In this document: piece after piece, positions 52,877 to 59,375 of the stretch | Layout: each line of letters opens with the position of its first letter | How positions within the stretch are numbered: position 1 is the first letter of the stretch | Source: Christensenellaceae bacterium Phil7 | Lineage (GTDB): Bacteria > Bacillota > Clostridia > Christensenellales > CAG-138 | Assembly (NCBI GenBank): GCA_001940845.1 | Contig: MSGV01000038.1 | Coordinates: 1-59,375 of the forward strand | Length of the DNA: 59,375 nucleotides | Reading direction: 5' to 3' | Notes under the pieces: generated by a model | Told to the model about the DNA's origin: nothing | What the model saw: the letters and a program-made list of their open reading frames with translations, nothing else | Database searches by the model: none | Made by a program: the position numbers and the translations under genes

Positions 52877-53958
52877 AGCTGAAATCCTCTTTTTCTCTTA
52901 AGTCAGGCTGTATTATTGGAGCTTTTTCAATAATAGTTACATTTGCATTCTGCTTAATAATTGTGCTGTCTCAAAAAGTTGCAGCCACATCCAGCAGCAC
53001 TGGTCGAGTTTACTATTTACTTGAATCTGCTGAGATACTGGGAAGCGGTGCTTATACGGGAGCTCCGCATATTGCTCCTTCAAATATTATAACCGAAAGC
53101 CAGCTTTATTCAGACAGCATGGGCTTTTATATAAGCCATCTGTTTCCAATGGCAATCATATTTTGCTTCTTTCTGTTTTTTTCCGCGCTATTGGTATGGA
53201 GTCTATTAATGCGTTTGCAGAAAAACCAGATTGAAAATATGACGAGCTCAATTCTGAATTTGAATTCGGATACACCCTACATACCAAACTTTTCTGAGGC
53301 CGTTGATCACTTGCGCAGCCAATTCCAAACAAATCTTGATGATTACAAACGTTTAAACTCCTATCTTTCGCATGAGCAGAAAAATGCATTGGCAATACTG
53401 CGAGCAAACATGGAGCTTTCCCCCAATCCCGTTTATTTAAAGAATCTCGACTATCTTGCGGCAAGTATCGATGATATCCTTACGCTTGCGGAAACTCAAA
53501 ATAATGAAGCTTTGGAAAGCGTAGATGTTTCTCTCATCTGCGCTTCCGTATGCGATTCTTATAAAAAACTTACCGATAAAATTCGTTTTTTCTTTGATGA
53601 GGATTCGGATACAATCGTAATTGCAAAGCATAGATGGATATATCGCGCAATCAGCAATCTTGTTGATAATGCTATAAAATATGGTCTCAATAGGCATATT
53701 GAGGTTTCGGTCTATGCTGAGAAAGGCAGCGTTATCGTAAAAGTCAAAGATTATGGAATCGGCATAGCTCCTGAAAAACAGGAATTGATTTTCAATAACA
53801 GATACCGCATAAGCGAGCAAAAGAATGATGGATATGGCATTGGACTTTCTCTTGTTTCGCATGTATGTGATTTATGCGGCGGATTCATCTACTTAGAGAG
53901 TGAAATAAGCATGGGTTCCACCTTCTACCTTGCCCTCCCGCAATCCGTTCCAGATTGA
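52867..53958 (+). CDS. Sensor histidine kinase
   Basis: A 363-residue membrane kinase with two transmembrane segments (about 15-35 and 91-113) and an outside loop of about 55 residues between them, too small for a typical ligand domain but usual in kinases that work with an ABC transporter. The phosphoacceptor is His169 in SYLSHEQKNALAIL, the N box is NLVDNAIKYG, and the G boxes are DYGIGIAPEKQ and GYGIGLSLVSH. The ATG at 52867 follows AAGGGG and overlaps the response regulator end. Confidence 0.92.
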   Translation: MRMKLKSSFSLKSGCIIGAFSIIVTFAFCLIIVLSQKVAATSSSTGRVYYLLESAEILGSGAYTGAPHIAPSNIITESQLYSDSMGFYISHLFPMAIIFCFFLFFSALLVWSLLMRLQKNQIENMTSSILNLNSDTPYIPNFSEAVDHLRSQFQTNLDDYKRLNSYLSHEQKNALAILRANMELSPNPVYLKNLDYLAASIDDILTLAETQNNEALESVDVSLICASVCDSYKKLTDKIRFFFDEDSDTIVIAKHRWIYRAISNLVDNAIKYGLNRHIEVSVYAEKGSVIVKVKDYGIGIAPEKQELIFNNRYRISEQKNDGYGIGLSLVSHVCDLCGGFIYLESEISMGSTFYLALPQSVPD

Positions 53959-53979
53959 TATGCAAGGAGGTACATGGGG

Positions 53980-54012
53980 TTAGCATTCGATTAACATTCA
54001 TTATGCTATACT
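53980..54012 (+). promoter_or_regulatory. Tandem-repeat promoter of the exporter unit
   Basis: TTAGCA (53980-53985), TTAACA (53991-53996), TATACT (54007-54012), with the same 11- and 16-base spacings as the regulator promoter at 52151. The ten bases ATTAACATTC are identical in both. Confidence 0.7.
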
Positions 54013-54129
54013 GCCATCGTCGCCCAATGTATGCGCAGCTTTTGGGACTTACTCTGAAGCAGAATGTGCTGTATGCTTTTACGATGCATTTATGCTTTTG
54101 AAAATTCATCATGAAAGGATTTATTTAGT

Positions 54130-54207
54130 ATGGAAAAATCTATCAACACTTATCTGACCATTACGGCTTTTACTATTGCCGCAACAACAGCTGTAATCAT
54201 CATCTGA
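54130..54207 (+). CDS. 25-residue hydrophobic peptide ahead of the permease
   Basis: A short ORF, MEKSINTYLTITAFTIAATT and then AVIII, ends with TGA at 54207. GAAAGGA lies 10 bases upstream of the ATG, and the next gene's AAGGAG starts right at its stop, so it is placed like a real gene. The composition (Thr, Ala, Ile rich, almost no charge after Lys3) suggests one membrane-spanning helix. It could be a small partner of the transporter, a signal peptide or the transported peptide. It is too short for homology, so the assignment rests on the ribosome binding site and position. Confidence 0.6.
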   Translation: MEKSINTYLTITAFTIAATTAVIII

Positions 54208-54219
54208 AAGGAGCAAATT

Positions 54220-55602
54220 ATGTATATCATAAAAAATGCGATTCAAAATATTGCGCGAAATAAGGGGCGAAACATACTGATGGGAATTATTATCTTCGCC
54301 ATATTGCTCACTTCTGCGATTTCTATAATCATCAATATTACCACCGATGAAATAATCACAGACTATAAGTCCCGTTTCGGATCTGAGGTCTATTTGAATT
54401 TTGATTCCGAAAGGTGGGTTGCTGAAGGCAAACCTCAAGAAGGAATATCTATGCCGACTCCAAAGCAGTATATTGCTTTTTCCGAATCCGAGCATTTACA
54501 AAGATCGGTTTTAACTGGTTATATGCTTTTCACTCCTGATGGATTTAAGTTTCCGGATAAAGGAAATGGCAGTGCCAACACCGGCGGAGGCAGTTCCGGT
54601 AATGGCGGAATCATAACCGAAGCTTCACAGGATATGTTGATTGCAGAGGACCATGTACTTGAATCGGCTGATTTTAAAAATGGCATCCGCAGGATTATCG
54701 ATGGGAAAGAGTATAGGGAAAAAAACGAGTGCATTATAAGCAAAACCGTGGCTGATCTCAATGGTTTAACGATTGGAGACATCATTAAAATCAAAGATAT
54801 TACCGAAAATAGCGACGAAAGCATTGCTTTGAAGATAACCGGAATATTCGAGGATTACGCCAATCCACAGGATGATGAATTTGCCGGAATGCTAGGGGCC
54901 AACAAATGCGATATACTAACCAACTTTGATACGGCCGTTGCCTGTAAATGGTTCGAGACAGCCGGTCAGGTCAATGCCATCTATTTTCTAAAATCTCCCG
55001 ATCACCTTGAAGCCTTTCAGAAAGAGATTTCCGAAAAAGGACTTTCAAAATTCTATAGGGCTGCAACGGATGAAATAACTTACAATCAAATTGTAGGCCC
55101 TGTTGAAGGGCTCTCTAAGGTTACAAACACCTTTCTGGTCGTGGTTTTGGTGCTTGGTTCTATTATTCTTATTTTGCTTTCCACGCTCGCCATTCGTGAG
55201 CGCAAATATGAAATTGGAGTCCTGCGCGCTATGGGCATGAAAAAGGGAAAGGTTGCAATTGGGCTTATGACCGAAATACTGGTCGTCACAATAATTTGTC
55301 TTGTTCTCGGACTTGGTGTGGGCTCATTTGCAGCGCAGCCCGTCGCAAACAGCCTGTTGGAAGAGCAGATAAAAATTGCTGAAGAAGGCTCCGTGCTAGG
55401 AGGAGGATCAATAATACTAACCCCTATGACTAACAACGGAACTGAACTTGAAACCCTATCCGAAATTGAAGTCCGGTTGAGTGGAGGAGCTATTTTGCAG
55501 ATAACCTTGATTGCGCTATTCCTAACCATTATTTCCAGTGCTGCTGTGATCGTCTATATCACGCGGTTTGAACCGATGAAGATACTCTCTGAAAGGAACT
55601 AG
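54220..55602 (+). CDS. ABC transporter permease, MacB/FtsX type
   Basis: A 460-residue protein with one N-terminal membrane helix (about 19-40, ILMGIIIFAILLTSAISIII), a large extracytoplasmic domain (about 41-300, with a Gly/Ser-rich loop GNGSANTGGGSSGNGG) and three C-terminal helices (about 305-325, 345-375 and 428-450). The FtsX motif ALFLTIISSAAVIVYITRFEPMKILSER ends it. Such permeases couple ATP use to export or to protection from antimicrobial peptides. It starts 13 bases after the small peptide and is followed after 4 bases by its ATPase. Confidence 0.93.
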   Translation: MYIIKNAIQNIARNKGRNILMGIIIFAILLTSAISIIINITTDEIITDYKSRFGSEVYLNFDSERWVAEGKPQEGISMPTPKQYIAFSESEHLQRSVLTGYMLFTPDGFKFPDKGNGSANTGGGSSGNGGIITEASQDMLIAEDHVLESADFKNGIRRIIDGKEYREKNECIISKTVADLNGLTIGDIIKIKDITENSDESIALKITGIFEDYANPQDDEFAGMLGANKCDILTNFDTAVACKWFETAGQVNAIYFLKSPDHLEAFQKEISEKGLSKFYRAATDEITYNQIVGPVEGLSKVTNTFLVVVLVLGSIILILLSTLAIRERKYEIGVLRAMGMKKGKVAIGLMTEILVVTIICLVLGLGVGSFAAQPVANSLLEEQIKIAEEGSVLGGGSIILTPMTNNGTELETLSEIEVRLSGGAILQITLIALFLTIISSAAVIVYITRFEPMKILSERN

Positions 55603-55606
55603 TACC

Positions 55607-56275
55607 ATGAATGTTTTAACTCTTGAAAATGCATCATATCGCTATGATGGTACGACAAAGGACGTGCCGCGGAATATAAACATTGAATTTGAACCGGGCA
55701 AGGTCTATGTGATCATGGGAAAATCCGGCGCAGGTAAGAGCACAATCCTATCGCTCATTTCAGGGCTGGATACCTGTACTGGCGGTTCTATTTCATATGA
55801 GGGACGGAATTTAAAGTCCATTGACCGGGATAACTATCGGGCAAAAGATATCGGAGTTATATTCCAAAGCTATAACCTGCTTATAAATGCTACGGCAATT
55901 GAGAACATCATCCTTTCCATGAATATAAGCGGCGCTAAGGATCGCAGCAAAAAACAAACAGCGATTGCATTGCTTAACAGGGTTGGAATAGATGATGAAA
56001 CAGCAAGGAGAAAGGTTTTGAAGCTCTCAGGCGGAGAGCAGCAGCGTGTTGGCATTGCGAGGGCAATCTCCCATGATCCCAAGATCATCATCGCCGATGA
56101 ACCTACTGGAAATCTGGATAATGATACCGCAGAAACCATAATGCATATTCTGTGCTCGCTTGCTCATGATGAAAACAAATGCGTGATCATTGTTACCCAC
56201 TCAAAGAGTATTGCCGAAAATTATTCAGATGAGCTCTGGGGACTTAATAACGGAAGACTAGTTTTCATAAAATAA
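55607..56275 (+). CDS. ABC transporter ATP-binding protein (MacB/LolD type)
   Basis: A 222-residue ATPase with Walker [10 protein letters not shown] (38-46), Q-loop IFQSYNLL, signature [15 protein letters not shown], Walker [13 protein letters not shown] and a switch His in [10 protein letters not shown]. It pairs with the permease just upstream. In this arrangement (response regulator, kinase, permease, ATPase) the unit probably senses and counters cell-envelope stress or exports a peptide. A clear terminator follows at 56291. Confidence 0.94.
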   Translation: MNVLTLENASYRYDGTTKDVPRNINIEFEPGKVYVIMGKSGAGKSTILSLISGLDTCTGGSISYEGRNLKSIDRDNYRAKDIGVIFQSYNLLINATAIENIILSMNISGAKDRSKKQTAIALLNRVGIDDETARRKVLKLSGGEQQRVGIARAISHDPKIIIADEPTGNLDNDTAETIMHILCSLAHDENKCVIIVTHSKSIAENYSDELWGLNNGRLVFIK

Positions 56276-56290
56276 TGTCTTACGATAAAT

Positions 56291-56340
56291 GGGGCTGCTT
56301 CAATTGAACTATAACAGAAGCAGCCCCTGCTATATTTTTT
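56291..56340 (+). terminator. Rho-independent terminator after the exporter unit
   Basis: A perfect 11-bp stem GGGGCTGCTTC (56291-56301) and GAAGCAGCCCC (56317-56327), then TGCTATATTTTTT. Confidence 0.92.
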
Positions 56341-56375
56341 ATCCTACTTTTATTCATTGCACAAACTCAAAGTTT

Positions 56376-57170
56376 CTATAATGAATTCCAATAATCCTCA
56401 TCGCTCATAAATCGCTCATATTTCACAAATTCACTATCAAGATCGACAAATTCAAGCGCTTCATCAGCAAGTATATGCGCAGGATTATCCTTAAACAGCA
56501 GTTCTGCGCATCTAAACGAGGTATGCACTCCAACCTGCTCATATGCCTCTATAAGCTCTGGAGTGCGTTTAATTGCACCGTGAGCATCGCTCGCAACAAA
56601 CTGTACTGCGCCCATTGCAAGCAGCGCATATGCCGATTCACGGCTCTCCCTGCCAAAATAACCAGTCAGCGAACCTGCGTTAAGCTGAAGCGAGCATCCC
56701 ATATCCACCCACTCCAATGCGGTATCCATCCTGTCATTAATAAAATAATACCGCTCGGGATGTGCAATTATTGGATGCACACCGCGCTCCCTTAACCCTC
56801 TAAGCACATGGGTCATAAACCTGGGATTCTCATTAAATGCGCATTCGATAAGCATATACCGACTGCCTGCAAGAGTCATCAGCCTGCCAGAATCCATACG
56901 GCGAAGCGTATCATCATCCGCATAGACTTCCATTCCGCTATGTACTCGTACAGAGCTGCCAATCTCACCGATGCGCCTGTTCAGACTATCAAATCGGGCG
57001 GTCAATGTTCTGCCATTAAAATTATCATACATCCCTGGATAGCAATGCGGAGTCGCAATAACATCCGTTATACCCCCTTCAGCAGCAATGCGCAGCATTT
57101 CCTTCGAATCAATGAAATCCTCTGCTCCGTCATCCACTCCATAAAGAACATGGCAATGTATATCTATCAT
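56376..57170 (-). CDS. CpsB/YwqE-type protein tyrosine phosphatase (PHP domain)
   Basis: A 264-residue PHP-domain protein: MIDIHCHVLYGVDDGAEDFIDSKEML, ATPHCYPG, GMEVYADD, IIAHPERYYF and FVASDAHGAIKRTPEL hold the His and Asp residues that bind the metal cluster. CpsB/YwqE enzymes remove phosphate from BY-kinases and capsule regulators. No capsule or BY-kinase gene is adjacent in the window. GGAGG precedes the ATG. The sequence region 57171-57418 next to it has only the tRNA promoter. Confidence 0.9.
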   Translation of the reverse strand: MIDIHCHVLYGVDDGAEDFIDSKEMLRIAAEGGITDVIATPHCYPGMYDNFNGRTLTARFDSLNRRIGEIGSSVRVHSGMEVYADDDTLRRMDSGRLMTLAGSRYMLIECAFNENPRFMTHVLRGLRERGVHPIIAHPERYYFINDRMDTALEWVDMGCSLQLNAGSLTGYFGRESRESAYALLAMGAVQFVASDAHGAIKRTPELIEAYEQVGVHTSFRCAELLFKDNPAHILADEALEFVDLDSEFVKYERFMSDEDYWNSL

Positions 57171-57360
57171 ATTGCCTCCATCAAAAATTCTCCATCTTGC
57201 TCTCTGTATTTCTAATTATAGCAAACTTATCTAAAGTATTCAATATGCATTCATTGCTTTCCCGAATTCGCTTCATAAAATGTTACTTGCCAAATTCAAT
57301 CCTATTTACCCTAGCAATTTGCCTTTGACAAATATATAATTAATTTATTGCCAAAAGCTA

Positions 57361-57389
57361 TTGACTTTTCATACCATATGAGCTATAAT
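57361..57389 (+). promoter_or_regulatory. SigA-type promoter of the tRNA cluster
   Basis: TTGACT (57361-57366), 17 bases, TATAAT (57384-57389), 30 bases before the first tRNA. Confidence 0.85.
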
Positions 57390-57418
57390 TACCAAGCTGT
57401 TTGAAATGTGCAGCACGT

Positions 57419-57494
57419 GGAAGCATAGCTCAGCTGGGAGAGCATCTGCCTTACAAGCAGAGGGTCATAGGTTCGAGCCCTATTGTTTCCACCA
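57419..57494 (+). tRNA. tRNA-Val (TAC)
   Basis: 76 bases with an encoded CCA. Anticodon TAC in the loop CTTACAA; acceptor GGAAGCA pairs with TGTTTCC including one G-T pair. Confidence 0.95.
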
Positions 57495-57497
57495 CGC

Positions 57498-57574
57498 GGT
57501 CCGGTAGTTCAGTTGGTTAGAATGCCAGCCTGTCACGCTGGAGGTCAGGGGTTCGAGCCCCCTTCGGATCGCCA
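57498..57574 (+). tRNA. tRNA-Asp (GTC)
   Basis: 77 bases with an encoded CCA. Anticodon GTC in CTGTCAC; acceptor GGTCCGG pairs with TCGGATC with two G-T pairs. Confidence 0.95.
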
Positions 57575-57583
57575 TTTTTCCCA

Positions 57584-57658
57584 GCTGGTGTAGCTCAATG
57601 GCAGAGCAACTGATTTGTAATCAGTAGGTTGTAGGTTCGACTCCTATCACCAGCTCCA
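57584..57658 (+). tRNA. tRNA-Thr (TGT)
   Basis: 75 bases with an encoded CCA. Anticodon TGT in TTTGTAA; acceptor GCTGGTG with CACCAGC, perfect. Confidence 0.96.
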
Positions 57659-57682
57659 CCATAACACCTTATATTTTATCCT

Positions 57683-57767
<85 letters not shown>

Positions 57768-57773
57768 CTTTAT

Positions 57774-57860
57774 GCGGGAATGGCGGAATTGGCAGACGCG
57801 CACGGTTCAGGTCCGTGTGCTGGTGACAGCATGCAGGTTCAAGTCCTGTTTCCCGCACCA
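57774..57860 (+). tRNA. tRNA-Leu (CAG)
   Basis: 87 bases with a long variable arm and encoded CCA. Anticodon CAG in TTCAGGT; acceptor GCGGGAA with TTCCCGC, perfect. Confidence 0.96.
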
Positions 57861-57863
57861 ATT

Positions 57864-57889
57864 AAGGAGCTGAAAATCAGCTCCTTTTT
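57864..57889 (+). terminator. Rho-independent terminator of the tRNA cluster
   Basis: A perfect 10-bp stem AAGGAGCTGA (57864-57873) with TCAGCTCCTT (57877-57886), running into TTTTT. Confidence 0.9.
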
Positions 57890-57934
57890 GATTATGTTTT
57901 GGAGGCTGCAAAAGCAGCGCCCCCTGCTCTTTTA

Positions 57935-58174
57935 CTATTTTACAGTTTCTATAAATCTCAGCGCCATATCACAGTCTGCTTTTCTGACATATACACGATA
58001 TTCATATGCTGAATTTGAGTCGATAAATGGCGTACCGTGCATCCTCCCTGAATTTGTTATTGTATTAGTCTTTACAGTATATTCGATATTTTTTTCAGTT
58101 AAGACTCCAAGCACACGATTTAAATACTCAAAGCTTCTCGTAACACAGATTTCCTTTCGGCTCAGCGTTAACAT
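57935..58174 (-). CDS. Small hypothetical protein
   Basis: A 79-residue protein beginning MLTLSRKEICVTRSFEYLNR, predicted to be alpha/beta with no membrane segment. The end, YEYRVYVRKADCDMALRFIE, recalls small DUF2007-like signal-transducing proteins, but the match is too weak to claim. The ATG at 58174 follows AAGGGG at 8 bases, better than the in-frame TTG two codons upstream. It lies 30 bases after the CAP-SH3 gene on the same strand. Confidence 0.6.
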   Translation of the reverse strand: MLTLSRKEICVTRSFEYLNRVLGVLTEKNIEYTVKTNTITNSGRMHGTPFIDSNSAYEYRVYVRKADCDMALRFIETVK

Positions 58175-58204
58175 CGTCAATACCCCTTGGTCTTTACATT
58201 ACAT

Positions 58205-59140
58205 TCAATCGACATCCATTCTCAAATAATCTGTATGCACATACGCACGTTGGCTTCCTGTCCATGTGATCTCCGCCCACTTGCCGTTTATGCTCCACAC
58301 GGCAACCGTTTGGCCTCTGCGCAATTTGCCGAGCTTATTATAATTTTTGCCGGGGCCCTGGCGCACATTCACATTGCCGGTGGCAATCGCGGCCCCCATC
58401 GAGCCGGGATCGGTGGAGGGTACGTCGATCTGCGATATAGCCGCCGAATCACATACAAAGCTGATATAATCCTTATGCACATACCCATTGCTATTCTGCG
58501 ACATAACGATTTCCGCCCAATCGCCGGACACCGATACGATTGAAATGATTTGCGCCTTCTTTAATTTTCCAATGCGTGAATAGTTTTTGCCGGGGCCGGA
58601 GCGCACATTAACATTTCCTGTTGCTACAGCCTCCGCAATCGAGGGGAAGCCGGTATCCTGGCTGCTGGACGGCGTTGTAAACAACTGTACGATATAGTAG
58701 CACTTTGCTTTGGCGGAATAGTGCATATAGACACCGGTGTGAGAATACATGGCAGAAGTGACATTCTCTTTAAATCCAGGTGTTTTAATCCAGTATTCCA
58801 CGATTTGCTCCGCTGTCGGCTTTGATTTTGAGCGCATCCAGCTGCAGCCCGACGATGCTCGGATTGCAGAGTATCCGTACTCATCGAAAATGGTATCCCA
58901 CTTCTGACCATCTGGACGATAGGCACTCATTTTGCTTTTTCCATCCTGTTCCACAGCCAGTTTAGCGGCCATCGCGCACAAACGGGCATCGAGAACGAGA
59001 TTTGAGCCGTTATGATATTTGTTGCAGTATTCAAGTACACCCTGTTGGTAATCGCTGAATTCGCCAGCCGCCGATGCAGGCGCCATGGATAAAAAACCTA
59101 TGGCAAATGTCAGCAAAACAGCTAGTAATTTCCTGTTCAT
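58205..59140 (-). CDS. Secreted CAP-like protein with two SH3b domains
   Basis: A 311-residue exported protein: signal peptide MNRKLLAVLLTFAIGFLSMA with a cleavage region at ASA (about 22-25); a domain at about 28-155 with the CAP/SCP layout (GVLEYCNKYHNGSNLVLDARLCAMAAKLA, EQIVEYWIKTPGFKENVTSAMYSHTGVYMHY); then two bacterial SH3 domains (about 172-230 and 252-309) starting ATGNVNVRSGPGKNYSRIGK and ATGNVNVRQGPGKNYNKLGK. The SH3 domains probably bind the cell wall. The CAP assignment is by pattern and not certain. The gene overlaps nothing and precedes the small protein gene. Confidence 0.82.
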   Translation of the reverse strand: MNRKLLAVLLTFAIGFLSMAPASAAGEFSDYQQGVLEYCNKYHNGSNLVLDARLCAMAAKLAVEQDGKSKMSAYRPDGQKWDTIFDEYGYSAIRASSGCSWMRSKSKPTAEQIVEYWIKTPGFKENVTSAMYSHTGVYMHYSAKAKCYYIVQLFTTPSSSQDTGFPSIAEAVATGNVNVRSGPGKNYSRIGKLKKAQIISIVSVSGDWAEIVMSQNSNGYVHKDYISFVCDSAAISQIDVPSTDPGSMGAAIATGNVNVRQGPGKNYNKLGKLRRGQTVAVWSINGKWAEITWTGSQRAYVHTDYLRMDVD

Positions 59141-59295
59141 AATCTTCTCCTTTCAAATTACGTGGGTATTTACTTTATACTTGCACCTTCATTATGGCAT
59201 ACCGGAAAGGAAAAATGTGTTAATAATCATTGAACTATTTTGTTTTACAATTTTTACGGATACCGTTCAACAAAAATAAATATGCATAAAAAGTG

Positions 59296-59324
59296 TTGAC
59301 ATCTCATTTCTGTGGTGCTATGAT
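59296..59324 (+). promoter_or_regulatory. SigA-type promoter of the tRNA at the right edge
   Basis: TTGACA (59296-59301), 17 bases, TATGAT (59319-59324), 23 bases before the tRNA start. Confidence 0.8.
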
Positions 59325-59347
59325 AATCATCGTTCGGTGAACAATAT

Positions 59348-59375
59348 CTGGGTGTGGCGCAGTTTGGTAGCGTGC
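59348..59375 (+). tRNA. Partial tRNA at the right edge, probably tRNA-Pro
   Basis: The first 28 bases of a tRNA: acceptor strand CTGGGTG, then TG, D-stem GCGC, loop AGTTTGGTA, GCGT. The C at position 1 and the GCGCAGTTTGGTAGCGTGC D-arm are typical of tRNA-Pro. The anticodon lies beyond the window, so the identity is not proven. Confidence 0.65.

Overview
This window looks like the chromosome of an anaerobic, spore-forming, amino-acid-fermenting member of the Clostridia (Bacillota). The evidence is a complete selenium-dependent glycine reductase operon, the full selenocysteine machinery, a SigK-type sporulation sigma factor, a T-box in front of ileS, CdaA/CdaR, RNase J and YlbF, strong AGGAGG ribosome binding sites and TTGACA/TATAAT promoters with 17-base spacing. 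The exact genus cannot be named from the sequence alone.

Layout. Positions 1-2283 (minus) hold three secreted or membrane proteins, including a zinc metalloprotease, behind one promoter and a leader of about 290 bases. Positions 3052-18102 (plus) are housekeeping: c-di-AMP synthesis (cdaA, cdaR), an FAD oxidoreductase, a P-loop ATPase, a SLOG protein, an ABC-F ATPase, RNase J, YlbF, MltG, a DUF2461 protein, a U32 peptidase and two tandem CNNM/CBS membrane proteins. Then come glnA, an IS-like inverted repeat, a lipoprotein and a matrixin-like protein that lacks its catalytic Glu. A minus-strand block has a TPR-like lipoprotein, T-box-controlled ileS and a MerR regulator. Positions 28823-33196 carry an aminotransferase, tyrS, a YigZ protein and ilvE.

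The centre of the window is a selenium island at 34230-50776. It holds tRNA-Sec (anticodon TCA); a minus-strand operon yedE, TusA/YedF-like, DUF3343, selD for selenium uptake, handling and activation; and, on the plus strand, a cysteine desulfurase-like protein, a LysR regulator, grdX, grdE, grdB, trxB, trxA, grdA, grdC, grdD, selA and selB. grdB and grdA each contain one in-frame TGA at the known selenocysteine position (residues 350 and 44). The island therefore encodes nearly everything visible that is needed to make selenophosphate, charge tRNA-Sec, deliver it, and use two selenoproteins to reduce glycine to acetyl phosphate with electrons from NADPH through TrxB and TrxA. Hairpins sit at most of the operon joints, and one encloses the selA start.

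After sigK (51072-51764) comes a two-component system with an ABC exporter (52208-56275). The regulator gene and the transporter unit share an identical tandem-repeat promoter, and a 25-residue membrane peptide precedes the permease. The window ends with a CpsB-like phosphatase, a five-gene tRNA cluster (Val, Asp, Thr, Tyr, Leu), a CAP-SH3 secreted protein and the start of a probable tRNA-Pro.
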